64,000 bases of DNA from Nematopogon swammerdamellus. Taxonomy: Eukaryota; Arthropoda; Insecta; Lepidoptera; Adelidae. The DNA lies in the NCBI GenBank assembly GCA_946902875.1, contig OX336340.1:4423739-4487738 (forward strand), read 5' to 3'. The position numbers were made by a program, and so were the translations under genes. Position 1 is the stretch's first letter, and each line of letters starts with the position of its first letter. Under the pieces are notes generated by a model. The model was not told where the DNA came from. It did not search any database and saw only the letters and a list, made by a program, of their open reading frames with translations. This document shows positions 41,482-52,901 of this stretch, one piece after another.

Positions 41482-41865
41482 TTTTTTTTTCCAGATAAGG
41501 TATTTTTATAGTACTTTTTGGTGAAAATCGTTTCATCGAGCTTTGGTGGACGGTTAATGTCCGTCTTTATTAAATAAAAATAAAATGACCAACTTACATG
41601 CTTAAACTAGTAGAATTGTACTGCATGTAGGCAAACTCCAAACACTTAAATTTTAATGACATCAAAATAAAAATGGGACTGGACTAGTTCATTGCACTCC
41701 CTAGACCTAAACAGAACTGTTGTAAATCTCCCCAAACTCACTGTCAATCGAGTTTTTTTTTTTTTACAATTTAAAATTTTTGTAAGAAACAAAAAAATAC
41801 GGAATTTCGATCTGAGTGATTACAATTTTTTTCTTCTAATAATGAGTACTTTGTATTCCTGAAGT

Positions 41866-42058
41866 TTCTCAAGCCTACCTTGAGACATTCTGTATAATAC
41901 AAAACGAATGGTGTACCAATGAATTTAACTTTCTCAAGCCTATCTTGAAACAGTCTGTATAATACAAAATGAATGGTGTACCAATGAATTTAACTTTCTC
42001 AAGCCTATCTTGAAACAGTCTGTATAATACAAAATGAATGGAGTACCAATGAATTTTT
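41866..42058 (+). repeat. 65-bp tandem repeat, about three copies
   Basis: The unit reads TTCTCAAGCCTATCTTGAAA, CAGTCTGTATAATACAAAAT, GAATGGTGTACCAATGAATT. The copies are almost identical. Confidence 0.85.
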
Positions 42059-42160
42059 AACACTTTCGTGGAACAGATTTTGAGCACCTAAAGCCACCTT
42101 TGTTTATTATTTCCATGAAATATTAAATACACATAAACAAATAAAAATTATTAACTCACC

Positions 42161-42320
42161 TCACCCGGAATATACGCACAATACATTGAATCTAGCAGAC
42201 CAGTTTCGAGGCCAACTGTTCCTAAAATATCTCAGACGGCTAAATCTTGTTTAGCAAACGACACGCCTTCAAATACTTCTAAAATAAGCTTCACAAAATT
42301 TTTAACATCTGTCCAGTGCC
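42161..42320 (-). other. Possible 5' noncoding exon and promoter of the elongase
   Basis: On the minus strand a low-repeat stretch ends with GGTGAG/GTGAGT at about 42161, a strong donor. About 165 bases upstream is an ATTATCAGTTGG match to an arthropod initiator (TCAGT), near 42326. Spliced to the acceptor at 28267, a short upstream ORF (ATG TAT TGT ... GAG GTG TAA) would end just before the elongase ATG. This is an inference from splice signals and the need for a noncoding exon. No transcript evidence is available. Confidence 0.3.
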
Positions 42321-42594
42321 AACTGATAATTCGTCTCAATAGAATAATAATCTATTAAAATATATTATTCAACGGACGTACATTATAATATGGACTTATC
42401 GAAGTAAGTCAAGGCAATATTAAATTTGTTTGTTGATGTGTTGATTACTTTCGGGAGTGTCCGGTCGTACGATGTTTTATCTCGTTTGTGAAAAGTGCGC
42501 AATATTTAGTTTTCACGTGAATATGTAACGCTCTAGATTAGAGAAAAAAAAGGAAGTGACTTATGCGAATAAGTATAGTTAAATATTCTGTGTT

Positions 42595-42735
42595 TAGGTT
42601 TCCGTACTCCGTACGGAAGCCTATTTAAACCTTCAACGTATGTCTGTCTGTCTGTCAGTCCGTCCGTCCGTCCGTCCGTCCGTCCGTCCGTCCGTCCGTC
42701 CGTCCTACTGCTGTATCTTTGGAACCGTAATAGCT
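42595..42735 (-). repeat. Family D fragment with (CCGT)n expansion
   Basis: GTTTCCGTACTCCGTACGGA, then about 70 bp of CTGT and CCGT units (42636-42704). Confidence 0.65.
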
Positions 42736-42739
42736 AGCG

Positions 42740-43590
42740 GCTAGCCTATAATTTATTTTTAAAAATAAATTTATGAGAATATTTAATTGTGATTTAACAA
42801 TTCAATGTAATTTATGAATTATAAACAAAAAGTAAACAAAACGTCCGTTTACTATTATTATATCAAAAATACGTAGAAAATTATGTTGTTGAACTTAAAA
42901 GACGATTTCAATTGAAATAGTATGACGGAGCGCCGGGACTACAGCATTTTCTACCGCTGTGGAACATCGTACGTGCATAACATTTGCATACTGCCTTTGT
43001 TCTTTTTGACTGTTTCATAAAGTCGCATCTTATTGGTGTAAATTAATAATTTTATTCGCGCCTCGTTCACCAGCGAACGTCATTTGGGTCACCTTCTTGT
43101 TTTATTTTCTCGAACTTCATCCGCAATTTTCGTCTATAAATATTTGTCCGCAGTCAAAAGCTTTGTTGATCTCAGCGAGTATAAGCAAATATTTTTTAGT
43201 TTGTGTTCATTCATACGCTGCGCTTCCCTAACAGTCTGTCAAAAAAAAAACACCTTTGACCGTTCGCTGTCAAGGTTTCCCGCGAGGGCGTCAGCCAATA
43301 CGTCTATTATGATCATAATCAAACATGTCCCCGTGATATCCGTCGGTCACTACGTCTGGTTGTCATTACAGAATGCGAGGTGAAGTCGATTTCGATTCAT
43401 CTCGAAGTCGCTCTCCGGTATGGTGACCAGTAGAACCTTTGTTTTCAGGACATGCTATGGTTTTAGAGCGCCTCCGGATGAGTATTAATCGTCGGAATCG
43501 TAGTCGCAATCAATATTAACTCGCGCAAATAAGGGATAGATGCCGTACGGTGCATTTCGGTCGATATCGACCGAAAACTGTCTCAAAAGA
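42740..43590. other. No gene recognised
   Basis: A moderately GC-rich stretch (42900-43500) lacks recognised repeats. It has a 99-codon frame with no family resemblance. It could be promoter-proximal, since it lies just upstream of the possible elongase first exon. Confidence 0.4.
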
Positions 43591-43596
43591 TATTAA

Positions 43597-43825
43597 ATTA
43601 AATAATGAACTCGGCTTACCGGTGCGATAATGGCGAGCGCATCGCTGCAGCTCGACGTTTCGAGTCCTCTATGGGACCCGTTCTCAAGAGGACGTGCTAG
43701 CTCCTCCGGCAGCCAGCACGTCACTGACAGGAGCTTGAGAACGGGTCCCATAGAGGACTCGAAACGTCGAGCTGCAGAGATGCGCTCGCCATTATCGCAC
43801 CGGTAAGCCGAGTTCATTATTTAAT
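43597..43825. repeat. Near-perfect hairpin with 92-bp arms
   Basis: The arms 43597-43688 and 43734-43825 differ at one position by eye. The 45-bp loop holds a second small palindrome (ACGTGCTAGC ... GCCAGCACGT). Confidence 0.9.
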
Positions 43826-43829
43826 ATGA

Positions 43830-44535
43830 GTGACGGTGCGGGACTAAAAACTAAGATATTAAATATTTACAAATGAAAAATGTTTTTATAACGTACATTT
43901 TACGAACCAAAAAAGAATAATACTCAATTCCGACGCATTACAACTTGGCAATACGACCATTTGCGTAAAATTTTGGGATATTAACGTTATAATAATATCA
44001 CGTAACGTTTTATATATAATAGACGATCAAATTGTGAAATCAAAAATTACATTGAAAAAATAACGTCTAATACACAAGCGCGCCCGCGTTGATTTCGCGC
44101 GTAGACAATCTCGTATCCCTGATTAATGCCCTTTAAAATGGTCACCCTACCGGCAGGTGACGCATGTTAGTAATTGCGTGGAAAAATCAAGGAAATAAAC
44201 AAGCGAAGTGTTTGGACGTGACGCCGTAGCGAGGCCACCGACGCGATGGCTCGCGATCGGCGGCGTCGTCGGAATGCATCGTAATCGATGCATTTCATTG
44301 CATTTTGCAATTTTCTGGCTTCTGCTTTGGTTATTCTTTTGTCTTCTGTAATGGCTCCGTGGAGCAATGTATAGGCCGATGAACTCCGCTTGTGCTCAGA
44401 AAACAATTCGCATCTTGAATAGTAACATCTGTCTACTAAGTATAACATTCGATGAGCATTGTGATGATAATATAAGATTCAAGTCCCAATTGATAATATT
44501 ATCATTAAAACTTTTATGTTTTGATTAAAATTTTT
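43830..44535. other. No gene recognised
   Basis: GC-richer patches are at 44085-44110 and 44210-44275. No coding call. Confidence 0.45.
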
Positions 44536-44539
44536 CTTT

Positions 44540-44955
44540 TTAGGGTTCCGTATCCGGTACGGGACCCTAGGGACCTTACTAAGCCTACGCCGTCTGTCTG
44601 TCCGTCCGTCTGTCCGTCTGTCCATCTGTCTGTCCGAGGGCTGTATCTCTTGAACCGTAATAGGTAGCCCGTTGAAATTTTCACAGAATATGTGTTATTA
44701 TAGCCGATATAACAACAAATAATAAAAATAAAAATAAAGTAAAAAATTCACGGGGTTCCCATAGAAGTAGCCAAAAAAGTGTATGCGCGCGCGCCATCTA
44801 CCGAATAGAGCGTGAAGCATTTGAACTAATCATGACATTTAACTAATATGAAGCATTTCATAACACGCCATAGATGGCGTGAGTGGCGCTAACCATGACA
44901 TGGCGATAAGGAATCCGCGGTGCGCGAGTTCGACTCTCACTTGGCCGGTTTTTTT
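44540..44955 (-). repeat. Family D dispersed repeat
   Basis: Inverse order from GGGTTCCGTATCCGGTACGG through the CTGTCTGTCC run to TTCGACTCTCACTTGGCCGG. Confidence 0.65.
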
Positions 44956-45269
44956 AAATTAAACTTAATTCTGATCACGTTTATTATGGAGCGCATCCCA
45001 TATCGAACGCACAATTTAACCGCCACGCTATTCCATAGCTCTGAAGCAAAAAAAAAAATAATGGTTAAATTGTTTTGGTCCAGTTTATAAATATTTTAAA
45101 AATTTCACAATACGGCAAGATTGTGTGTCAAGAGCGCTTTGTCGCGAAATTAAATCATTCCGTATGTGGCCAAAATTAGTGATAATTTGCAAGAGTCTTA
45201 AGATTAACAATGGAAGCGCAGTAGAACATATAACAAAAAAAACTATGACGAACCATACTGAATATGCAT

Positions 45270-45490
45270 GCATTACTAGGTGGTAGGGTTTAACCCGCCC
45301 GGGATGATACCACCGCACTGAATGAAAGGTCGGTCGAAACGGCTATGTAAATAGTTTGTGTTTTCCGTCCAGTTCAGTGTAGCCGGCACGACCGAAGGGA
45401 AGCACTCACGTGGCACCAAGTTCACCCAGTGTTATGGGCTGACATCGCGGATGATAAAGGTGATGCAGCCAAGCGTGTCAGTTCCACAAA
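45270..45490 (+). repeat. SINE family B, 3' body
   Basis: It runs from TTACTAGGTGGTAGGGTTTA to GTGTCAGTTCCACAAAATAA. Confidence 0.7.
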
Positions 45491-45764
45491 ATAAAAAATG
45501 TCTCAATGCAATATTGTTATTGTTGTGTGTTCTTTATGGCGAAATAAATATCTGAATCTGAATCTGTAGTTCGAATTGAACAAAGTGCCCGCGCGACCGG
45601 TACTTACATGTTCTAAATTTGAAAATGCTCCGGAAAACTTCTCAATACTAGTTCTTAGCTATATTTTGTAGTCAAGTAATTAAGTAATCAAATTTATTAT
45701 CTTAAAAAGTGGACCGATTTGAATGCGTTTTTTTTTTTAATTGCTTGAAATAAAAGTTTAATTC

Positions 45765-46290
45765 CAAATTTAAAAAACTCCGACCCTTAAAATGTCAAAA
45801 ATAATTTCCATTATTGTTCCTAAAGGACCACACCCCAGAATGAATATTCCCTGATAGTCCATTTCCCACAACGACCACTTCCCAGTTTGTCCACTTCCTA
45901 AAAAGACCACTTTCCTAACGCTAATAATACCGGATGCTATTACCTACCACTTAAGCAAAAGTCGAATGGAAGGACAGAAATGTTGTGATCCCTTCGGCAC
46001 CAAGACTGCAGAAATCGTCAAGACAAACAGACAGGACTACCGGAACATTACGAGACTTTGTGCTAATTTTCCTCTTCTACTGGCTAATCAGATGCCGGAA
46101 GTTTGGTCGACTATTGAGGCTACATCTTCGAAAACCCCGAAAATTATGAAGGAGTCGGGGGACCGCTAAGTAAATAAAATATAATGAAAACTCAAAGCTG
46201 CACGGGTATTTACTTAGCGATCCCCGGACTTATTTAAGTAAACGGATATTATTTTTTACTTTTTTTAAGGGTCGGGGTTTTTTAAATTTG
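45765..46290. repeat. Family E inverted repeat, interrupted
   Basis: The left end TTTAAAAAACTCCGACCCTT and the right AAGGGTCGGGGTTTTTTAAA bracket about 320 bp of unrelated sequence (about 45825-46145). The remaining family E core follows. Confidence 0.6.
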
Positions 46291-46294
46291 TAAT

Positions 46295-48285
46295 TGAACT
46301 TTTTAGATTTGCGATAGTTTGCAATTTAGCTCTAAAGTTATCATTATCACGTAAAGATGCACGATAGAGAAATGAGCTACGAAATCCTGTACATGTGGGT
46401 GAAGTCACACTTGACATATATTTTTTTATTCAAGCGGGTGCGTTGGCTTCTTGTGTGGCCTTTGTGTCCACTCGATATTCATCAATATTTATATCATTCT
46501 AGAGACCGAAAGGAAAATACGCCAGTGTTAAAATTTTACAAAAAATCCGAATTGATTAGTATGTAAATTTTAAAACGCACACCTGTATATACGCTTTAAA
46601 ACAAAAGGAAAAAATACGGAAATTATGGTAAACAATTGGGGAAAAAAAACCAGGTCAAGCCAGTCATACCACATTCTTATAGACCTTCGACCTAGCCCTA
46701 ATTCGGGAGATGTATTCATACGTTTATTTAAACGCTTTCTTCTTCTCCTAAAATTTCATTCTTCGAAAAATTCTGTATTTTATTCGAACGCTCGCCTCGG
46801 CCTTCGGCTTCCTGGTGACTTAAGATTTTCGGAAAAGTATGTTTTTACTTGAACGCAGCACTACCTTCGGCATTGACCTCACTGACTTACTATTTTTGAG
46901 AAAGTAGATCTTAGGCCCACTTGCACCAACACAAATTTAATATATAAACCAGTTTAACTCGTTAAGCTAGCACCCGTTGTATGTGGGAACCGCGTTTAAA
47001 TCCATAACTCGCTACTTAACTTTAAACTCGTGTTGGTGCAAGTGGGCCTTAGTGTTTACGGGAAAGTATATCGTTTGACTGAACGCAGCTCGGCCTTTGG
47101 CCTCACCCTCACTCAGTGACATACTTTTTTCGAGAAAGTATATCGTTTACTTGAACCGGCTGGTAATGCAACTCGGCCTTCGGTCTCGCTTCAGTGACTT
47201 CGTATCTCCGAGAAACTATATAAAAGTATCGAAAGTAGCCTTGTTTGATCTATTCTAATCTAAGGTTCAATGAAAGATATCACTACCAGCGATAAATCCA
47301 CCTTTGCGCGCTATTGTCCACTTTCTTTCTCTTCGTACTTTTGTATATATGGGATTTTTAAATTAATCACTTTTTATGTAAACCAACATGGGTGGCTGTG
47401 TCGAGAGACCAATGGTGCAGTCGACAGAGTCAACTTTAACCACTTGAGGAAGAAACCGTAATAGTTCCACTTATAAATATCATGGAGATCCGTTGTATCT
47501 GCCTACCCCACCGGGAAACAGGCGTGACGCTATGTATGTATGTATGTATAAATATCATGATCAAAGTACCAAGTACCAGTACCAAGTACAAGTACCAAGT
47601 ATGTAGGTATCGTTTGTTGCCCGTGGAAGTATTCTGTGCCCGTGGTCTTACTGCGTAGTCCTACTGGTAGAACCAAGGGCAATGTTTTTTGTCTGTGGTA
47701 CTACCAGTAGGACTGTAGCAAGAAAATGATGTTATTTACATTTTATACGCACGAGATCAAATACAAGTTTGGTTCAAAATAACATCCTTATTAGAGCAGT
47801 TATACAATACACGCATTTATTCTTACGTCAGTGCATTTGGCATTGACGTCACAGCTGGAATTTATAAATCTAAAAATAGAAATACCTTATCTGAGAAGGC
47901 AAAAGGCGGACCCATCCTTCGTGAAGAGTTTATTTTTATTATCTTCGTATAAACAAGATTTATTTTTTTTATGTTTTATTCCTGCGGACATTTGAATAAG
48001 TTAAGTATTATTTTGGGAACGGCCTCCTTAAGGATGTTAGGCCAGCAAGAAAAAGTGAAAAATTTCGATATTTCGCACTAGCAAAGCACTTTGAAAAGAG
48101 TCCGATCGGCAGATACAGGCAGATATAACGAAATATCATATTTTAGTACATACATTTTATTTAATTTCCATACAGTTTCGGAGATTTACTGGAAGAAGTT
48201 GATGAGTTAAGACGGAAATTTAACAGAATTATTAACATAATTATTATGTATTAACATAATCATACACTTATTAGTTTCTTGTATG
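46295..48285. other. Mostly unrecognised; scattered minisatellite-unit relics
   Basis: 46795-46870 and 47085-47200 hold diverged GCAGCTCGGCCTTTGGCC units. 46915-47050 is an inverted repeat (CCCACTTGCACCAACACAAA and its inverse). 47365-47450 is a SINE-like relic. Confidence 0.5.
47555..47605 (+). repeat. AGTACCA short tandem repeat
   Basis: AGTACCAAGTACCAGTACCA is repeated over 50 bp. Confidence 0.75.
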
Positions 48286-48289
48286 GGTT

Positions 48290-48490
48290 TCTTGTATGTA
48301 TTAGTAGTTTTGTATATGTAGTATGTATGTATTTGTAGTTTCTTGTATGTATTAGTTCCTTGAATTTTTAATTTTTCTTATTTTAATTTTTTGTTATACC
48401 AGCCATAATAAATCGTATTCTGTGAAAATTTCAACGGGCTACCTATTACGGTTCAAGAGATACAGCCCTCGGACAGACAGACAGACAGAG
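48290..48490 (+). repeat. Family D fragment
   Basis: Repeated TTTCTTGTATG words, then TTTCAACGGGCTACCTATTA and a CAGA run. Confidence 0.55.
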
Positions 48491-48531
48491 ATGGGATGAA
48501 ATTTTTTTCATCATATTGACACTATCTTACC

Positions 48532-48862
48532 GTACCGTGTGGGGCCGGTACTTTAAAAGAATAGCCCCACTGAATCTCTCCCCGTGTAGATATGTCGTAA
48601 AAGGTGACTAAGGGATATGACTCCCTTCTTATATTACTAGGTGGTAGGGTTTAACCCGCCCGGGATGGTACCACCGCACTGAATGAAAGGTCGGTTGAAA
48701 CGGCTTTGTAAATAGTTTGTGTTTTCCGTCCAGTTCAGTGTAGCCGGCACGACCGAAGGGAAGCACTCACGTGGCACCAAGTTCACCCGGTGTTATGGGC
48801 TGACATCACGGATGTTGTAGGTGATGTAGCCAACCGTGTCAGTTTCCATAACAAAAAAAAAC
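48532..48862 (+). mobile_element. C/B chimeric repeat
   Basis: Same junction and layout as the copy at 35746, with high similarity. Confidence 0.75.
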
Positions 48863-48944
48863 TATCACGTCGTTACTTTGTTTGAAGGTCTCATAAGGTC
48901 TCATATTTCAACATAATATAATTATTATGAAATGAGTCAATAAC

Positions 48945-49215
48945 TAGGTGTCTGTCCGCCGTCGTATGTCTGTCTGTTTCCCGGCCGTTGAAATTATAAT
49001 TAATAGCCGATATAACAACAAATAATAAAAATAAGAAAAAGTAAAAAATTCACGAGGGTCCCCATAGAAGAAACTAAAAAGTGTATGCGCGCCATCTACC
49101 GAAAAGAGTATGAAGCATTTTAACAATACATAGATGGCGCGAGTGGCGCTGACCATGACATGGCGATACGCAACCCGCGGTGCGCGAGTTCGACTCGCAC
49201 TTGGCCGATTTTTTT
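48945..49215 (-). repeat. Family D fragment
   Basis: GTCTGTCTGTTTCCCGGCCG to GTTCGACTCGCACTTGGCCG. Confidence 0.6.
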
Positions 49216-49254
49216 TCTTTTAGGCCGTACCTGTAACCCTAAAAATACGACAAG

Positions 49255-49403
49255 TCCACTCTAACACTTCCAATCTTTCTAAGACAACTAAATTACCTAT
49301 TTTATTTCATTTAACATTGACTGCATTTTAAATGGCTATAAAATATTTAAACAATCGACTGTGGACGACTTTGGCCTTCTCACGACCAAATATTGTGCCG
49401 CAC
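49255..49403 (+). repeat. 149-bp direct repeat, left copy
   Basis: TCCACTCTAACACTTCCAAT to AATATTGTGCCGCAC. It recurs at 49817-49965 with about four differences. Confidence 0.9.
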
Positions 49404-49797
49404 CTAACCTAACCTAACCTAAGCTAACCTAACCCAACCTAACCTAACCTAACCTAACCTAACCTAACCTAACCTAACCTAACCTAACCTAACCTAACCT
49501 AACCTAACCTAACCTAACCTAACCTAACCTAACCTAACCTAACCTAACCTAACCTAACCTAACCTAACCTAACCTAACCTAACCTAACCTAACCTAACCT
49601 AACCTAACCTAACCTAACCTAACCTAACCTAACCTAACCTCACCTCACCTCACCTCACCTAACCTAACCTAACCTAACCTAACCTAACCTAACCTAACCT
49701 AACCTAACCTAACCTAACCTAACCTAACCTAACCTAACCTAACCTAACCTAACCTAACCTAACCTAACCTAACCTAACCTAACCTAACCTATACTAA
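49404..49797. repeat. Interstitial (CCTAA)n telomere-type array
   Basis: About 390 bp of near-perfect CCTAA units, the complement of the insect TTAGG telomere repeat. A short run of CCTCA variants lies near 49639-49659, and decay begins at 49792. Confidence 0.9.
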
Positions 49798-49816
49798 CCC
49801 TAATAATATGAGAAAT

Positions 49817-49965
49817 TCCACTCTAACACTTCCAATCTTTCTAAGACAACTAAATTACCTATTTTATTTCATTTAACATTGACTGCATTTTAAATGGCTA
49901 TAAAATATTTAAACAATCCACTGTGGACGACTTTGGCCTTCTCGCTACCAAATATTGTGCCGCAC
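49817..49965 (+). repeat. 149-bp direct repeat, right copy
   Basis: Same length and orientation as the left copy. It continues into unique sequence after CCGCAC. Confidence 0.9.
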
Positions 49966-50125
49966 TTCCGTATCCAAATATTTTTTAATATATCGGAAGT
50001 AGACATTCTACATAAGGTAACATCAATTGATAATGTATGCGCCACAGACCCACACACTTGCTCCAAAGTTATAATGACACTGCTGTAAGGTGAATAAAGT
50101 ATTGAACTTTCGTTCGAACTCTTTT

Positions 50126-50265
50126 AACCCCCGACACAAAAGGAGGGGTCTTTTGTGTCGGGGGTAAGTATAAGTTTGACAGCAACGTCTGTCTGTGTGT
50201 CTGCCTGTGGCATCGTAGCTCACAAACGAATGGACCGATTTGGATGCGGTTTTTTTTATTAGAAA
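50126..50265 (+). repeat. Family F repeat with a terminal hairpin
   Basis: ACCCCCGACACAAAAGGAGG and its inverse form a hairpin at 50128-50166. GTGGCATCGTAGCTCACAAA and GGACCGATTTGGATGCGG follow, as in the inverse copy at 27366-27480. Confidence 0.65.
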
Positions 50266-50529
50266 ACTGGTGTTCTTGGCTATGTTTGTTAAAGATCAGG
50301 TCAGCCGATTCGAAGATCATCGACACTTTTCTTAATTGGTGAAATTCCTAATTGCTGTAAAATGGAAATGTATTTCACTTTAAATTGTCGCCTTCAAGTA
50401 ACTAAACGGAAATGATTACAAAACTAATTTATGTACTTGTAACCTTAATTACCTATCCTAACTTAACCTAACAAAATTATTACAAGTTAAAACTAATTCT
50501 CTTAAAAATGCTTGAAATAAAAGTTAATT

Positions 50530-50985
50530 TACAAATTTAAAAAAACCAAAAAACTAATTTCCACTTAGATAATTAAAGGCGTCGGGGGATCGCTAAGTAA
50601 ACAAATATGTATCGGTCCCCCGATGCCTTTAATTAACTAAGCGGAAATTATATTTTTTTTATTTTTGAGGGTTTTGATGTGTCGGACGTTTTTTAAATTT
50701 GTAATTTTTACAGAACCATAAATGGCTGATCACGTGTTACACTCATGATCATGACTAAGCGGAAATTATCATTTTTTAGTTTTGAGGGTTTTGATGTTTC
50801 GGGCGTTTTTTAAATTTGTAATTTTTACAGAACCATAAATGGCTGATCACGTACGTGCTACGCTACACTCATGATCATGACTAAGCGGAAATTATCATTT
50901 TTTATTTTTGAGGGTTTTTGATGTTTCGGGCGTTTTCTAAATTTTTAATTTTTACAGAACCATAAATGGCTGATCACTTGCTACT
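50530..50985 (+). repeat. Family E unit plus about 115-bp tandem repeat, three copies
   Basis: Three copies begin near TTTTTGAGGGTTTTGATG (50671, 50780, 50905) and contain CAGAACCATAAATGGCTGAT and CACTCATGATCATGACTAAG. The last breaks off in a SINE-like end. Confidence 0.75.
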
Positions 50986-51480
50986 CCCATGATGTCAGCC
51001 AATTAAGTACAGCTTGCTCCTGTGGGAACTAGGTGCAACATCAGCGCCCCACTTTGTTCACGCGCCGGTTGTGATGAAGGAAGACTAAAATGTTGTTAGT
51101 ATTCCAGGGTTAAATCCGGAACGCTAAGTAGGATTAAGGTACCTGCACCACCTGGGTGATGTCTGATGTATCACTTTCTGGAACGATAAATTACTCGCTA
51201 TTTATGGATTAGTTAGAGTCTAATGTTAGTTTTCTCTGTATATTTTATTCGTGTATATTTGTATGTATTTATATATTTTTATCTATTTATTTATATTTAT
51301 GTTGTATAATTTGTTGAAATTATCTACATCATTCTTATTTGTTCTCTGCCACTCCACACTCATTCATGATAGATAACCCAAAGGTTGGCTGGAGGAGAAC
51401 GCCTACGGCGTTAAGTTGTACCTTTTGCAAATTTTTAAAAGGCAATAAACATATTTTGAGTTTGATTTGATTTGATGTTC
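50985..51480 (+). repeat. SINE/LINE-like 3' region
   Basis: It begins with a CCCATGATGTCAGCCAATTA block and ends GGCAATAAACATATTTTGAG with TTTGATTTGA repeats, a retroelement-like tail. No open frame is recognised. Confidence 0.45.
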
Positions 51481-51689
51481 AAAATGTAATCTGTTATACC
51501 ATTTATGAACTAGAATAGTCTGACAGACATGCATAGATTATAGCGAGGCGAGACTAATGAGGTGCTAATTTTGACACTCAATTGCGAGATATCGCACTTA
51601 AGTAAGTAGGAACACGGTGTTGCGGTGCCTCCGCCGTTTGGCTCACGGAAAATGTATTCTCGAAGTGAAATTAAATAGTACTGGCCAAA

Positions 51690-51830
51690 TGCGAGTCGGA
51701 CTCGCGCACTGTACCACGACGTATTAATTGGCCGGTTTTTAGGTTTCCGTACGGAAGCCTACAACGTTTGTCTGTCTGTGCGCGCACCTGGGGTGCGCGA
51801 GTCCAACTCGCACTTGGCGGATTTTTATTG
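51690..51830. repeat. Family D, short palindromic derivative
   Basis: AAATGCGAGTCGGACTCGCG and, inverted, GCGAGTCCAACTCGCACTTG bracket a CTGTCTG core. Confidence 0.5.
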
Positions 51831-52079
51831 TGCTTGTTTTACTATAGAGTTTGCACTATAACTTCACCAAGTTTGACGCTTGACGTAAGTATAACCGTTT
51901 GCAAGATAGAGAAAAAACTACTACTATAACTGTTAACTTTTGACGTAATGATGTCACGTCTTATAAATTGATGAACACCGGCTGCACACACGAAAAAGTG
52001 TCACGTTCCATCTGAACCTGTGTGTGCAAGCGAGAGCGCGTAACAAGCGATAGAGAGGCATATAAGGAAAGTAGGAAAT

Positions 52080-52180
52080 ACTAAATATATTTGTCCGTCT
52101 TTTGCGAGCCTCGAACCCGCGGCCCTGCCACCAATATTGTGTGACCGACCAGACGTCTTAACCACCCGGCTAAATCTATC
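52080..52180 (-). repeat. tRNA-like SINE head
   Basis: The minus strand has TAGCCGGGTGGTTAAGACGT (box A-like) and CGCGGGTTCGAGGCTCGC (box B-like). There is no foldable cloverleaf with a clear anticodon, so it is not called a tRNA gene. Confidence 0.5.
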
Positions 52181-52184
52181 ATGT

Positions 52185-52900
52185 ACTAGCGAAGCGAATT
52201 CGGTCGCCAGTAGGTGAAGATTTCATGGCGTTGAGTCTTTTGGGGCGAAATCTAGCGTCAATATAGTAAATGAAATACTTCAGCAGAAGTTTACTTGATT
52301 CGCAGTTAGGTAGGTGTTACAACGTTGTAGTATGCGCTTTGATATGTAGATGGCGTAAATTAAAAGTTTATATTGATAATTAATATTATTAGTTTTTAAA
52401 GTACTCACATTTGCGATTTAAGAATTAAACTTCTAAGCACGATAAAGTATTATAAACTGATTTTGTATCTGACTTCGCACTTTATATACTTTATGACGTC
52501 ATCACGTAAAACTATCGTCCGTAAACCGACTTTACAGACAACCAATTTTTTTTATACAATTAAACATGTTTTGTTAAAAAAAATTGTTGCAAATAAGCCT
52601 TTATACAAGACCTTTTCATCGGTGTACTAATCGACCTGTTACACATTTTATTTTGGTGATGATGATCACAAAATTGCCCTTAGGGTCATTATCAAGTTAT
52701 TTTTACCCGAGTGCGTCACAAGGAGGGAATTTTTTTTTTATTGGTACCGTTTGCAACCGAAAATAACTCGCTTTGATATTTTTATCTCATCAATTCACTG
52801 ACCTCATAAATGCCAAAACTCCTATCTGGGCTTGTGAGTTGTGGTAAAACCAAACTTGGCGGGGGCATTATATATGTTAAATACACTGGAGATTATACGG
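52185..52900. other. AT-rich, nothing recognised
   Basis: No coding signal or known family. Confidence 0.45.
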
Positions 52901-52901
52901 T

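Noticed and set aside
42636..42704. CRISPR-like or regulatory short repeats (CCGT/CTGT)
   Set aside because: This is a simple microsatellite belonging to family D; there are no spacers.
43084..43383. 99-codon frame in a GC-richer stretch near the possible elongase promoter
   Set aside because: No recognisable domain, no good start context and no splice continuation. Kept only as an unassigned region.
49404..49797. A true chromosome end
   Set aside because: Non-telomeric sequence continues for 14 kb beyond it and the flank is duplicated, so the array is interstitial.
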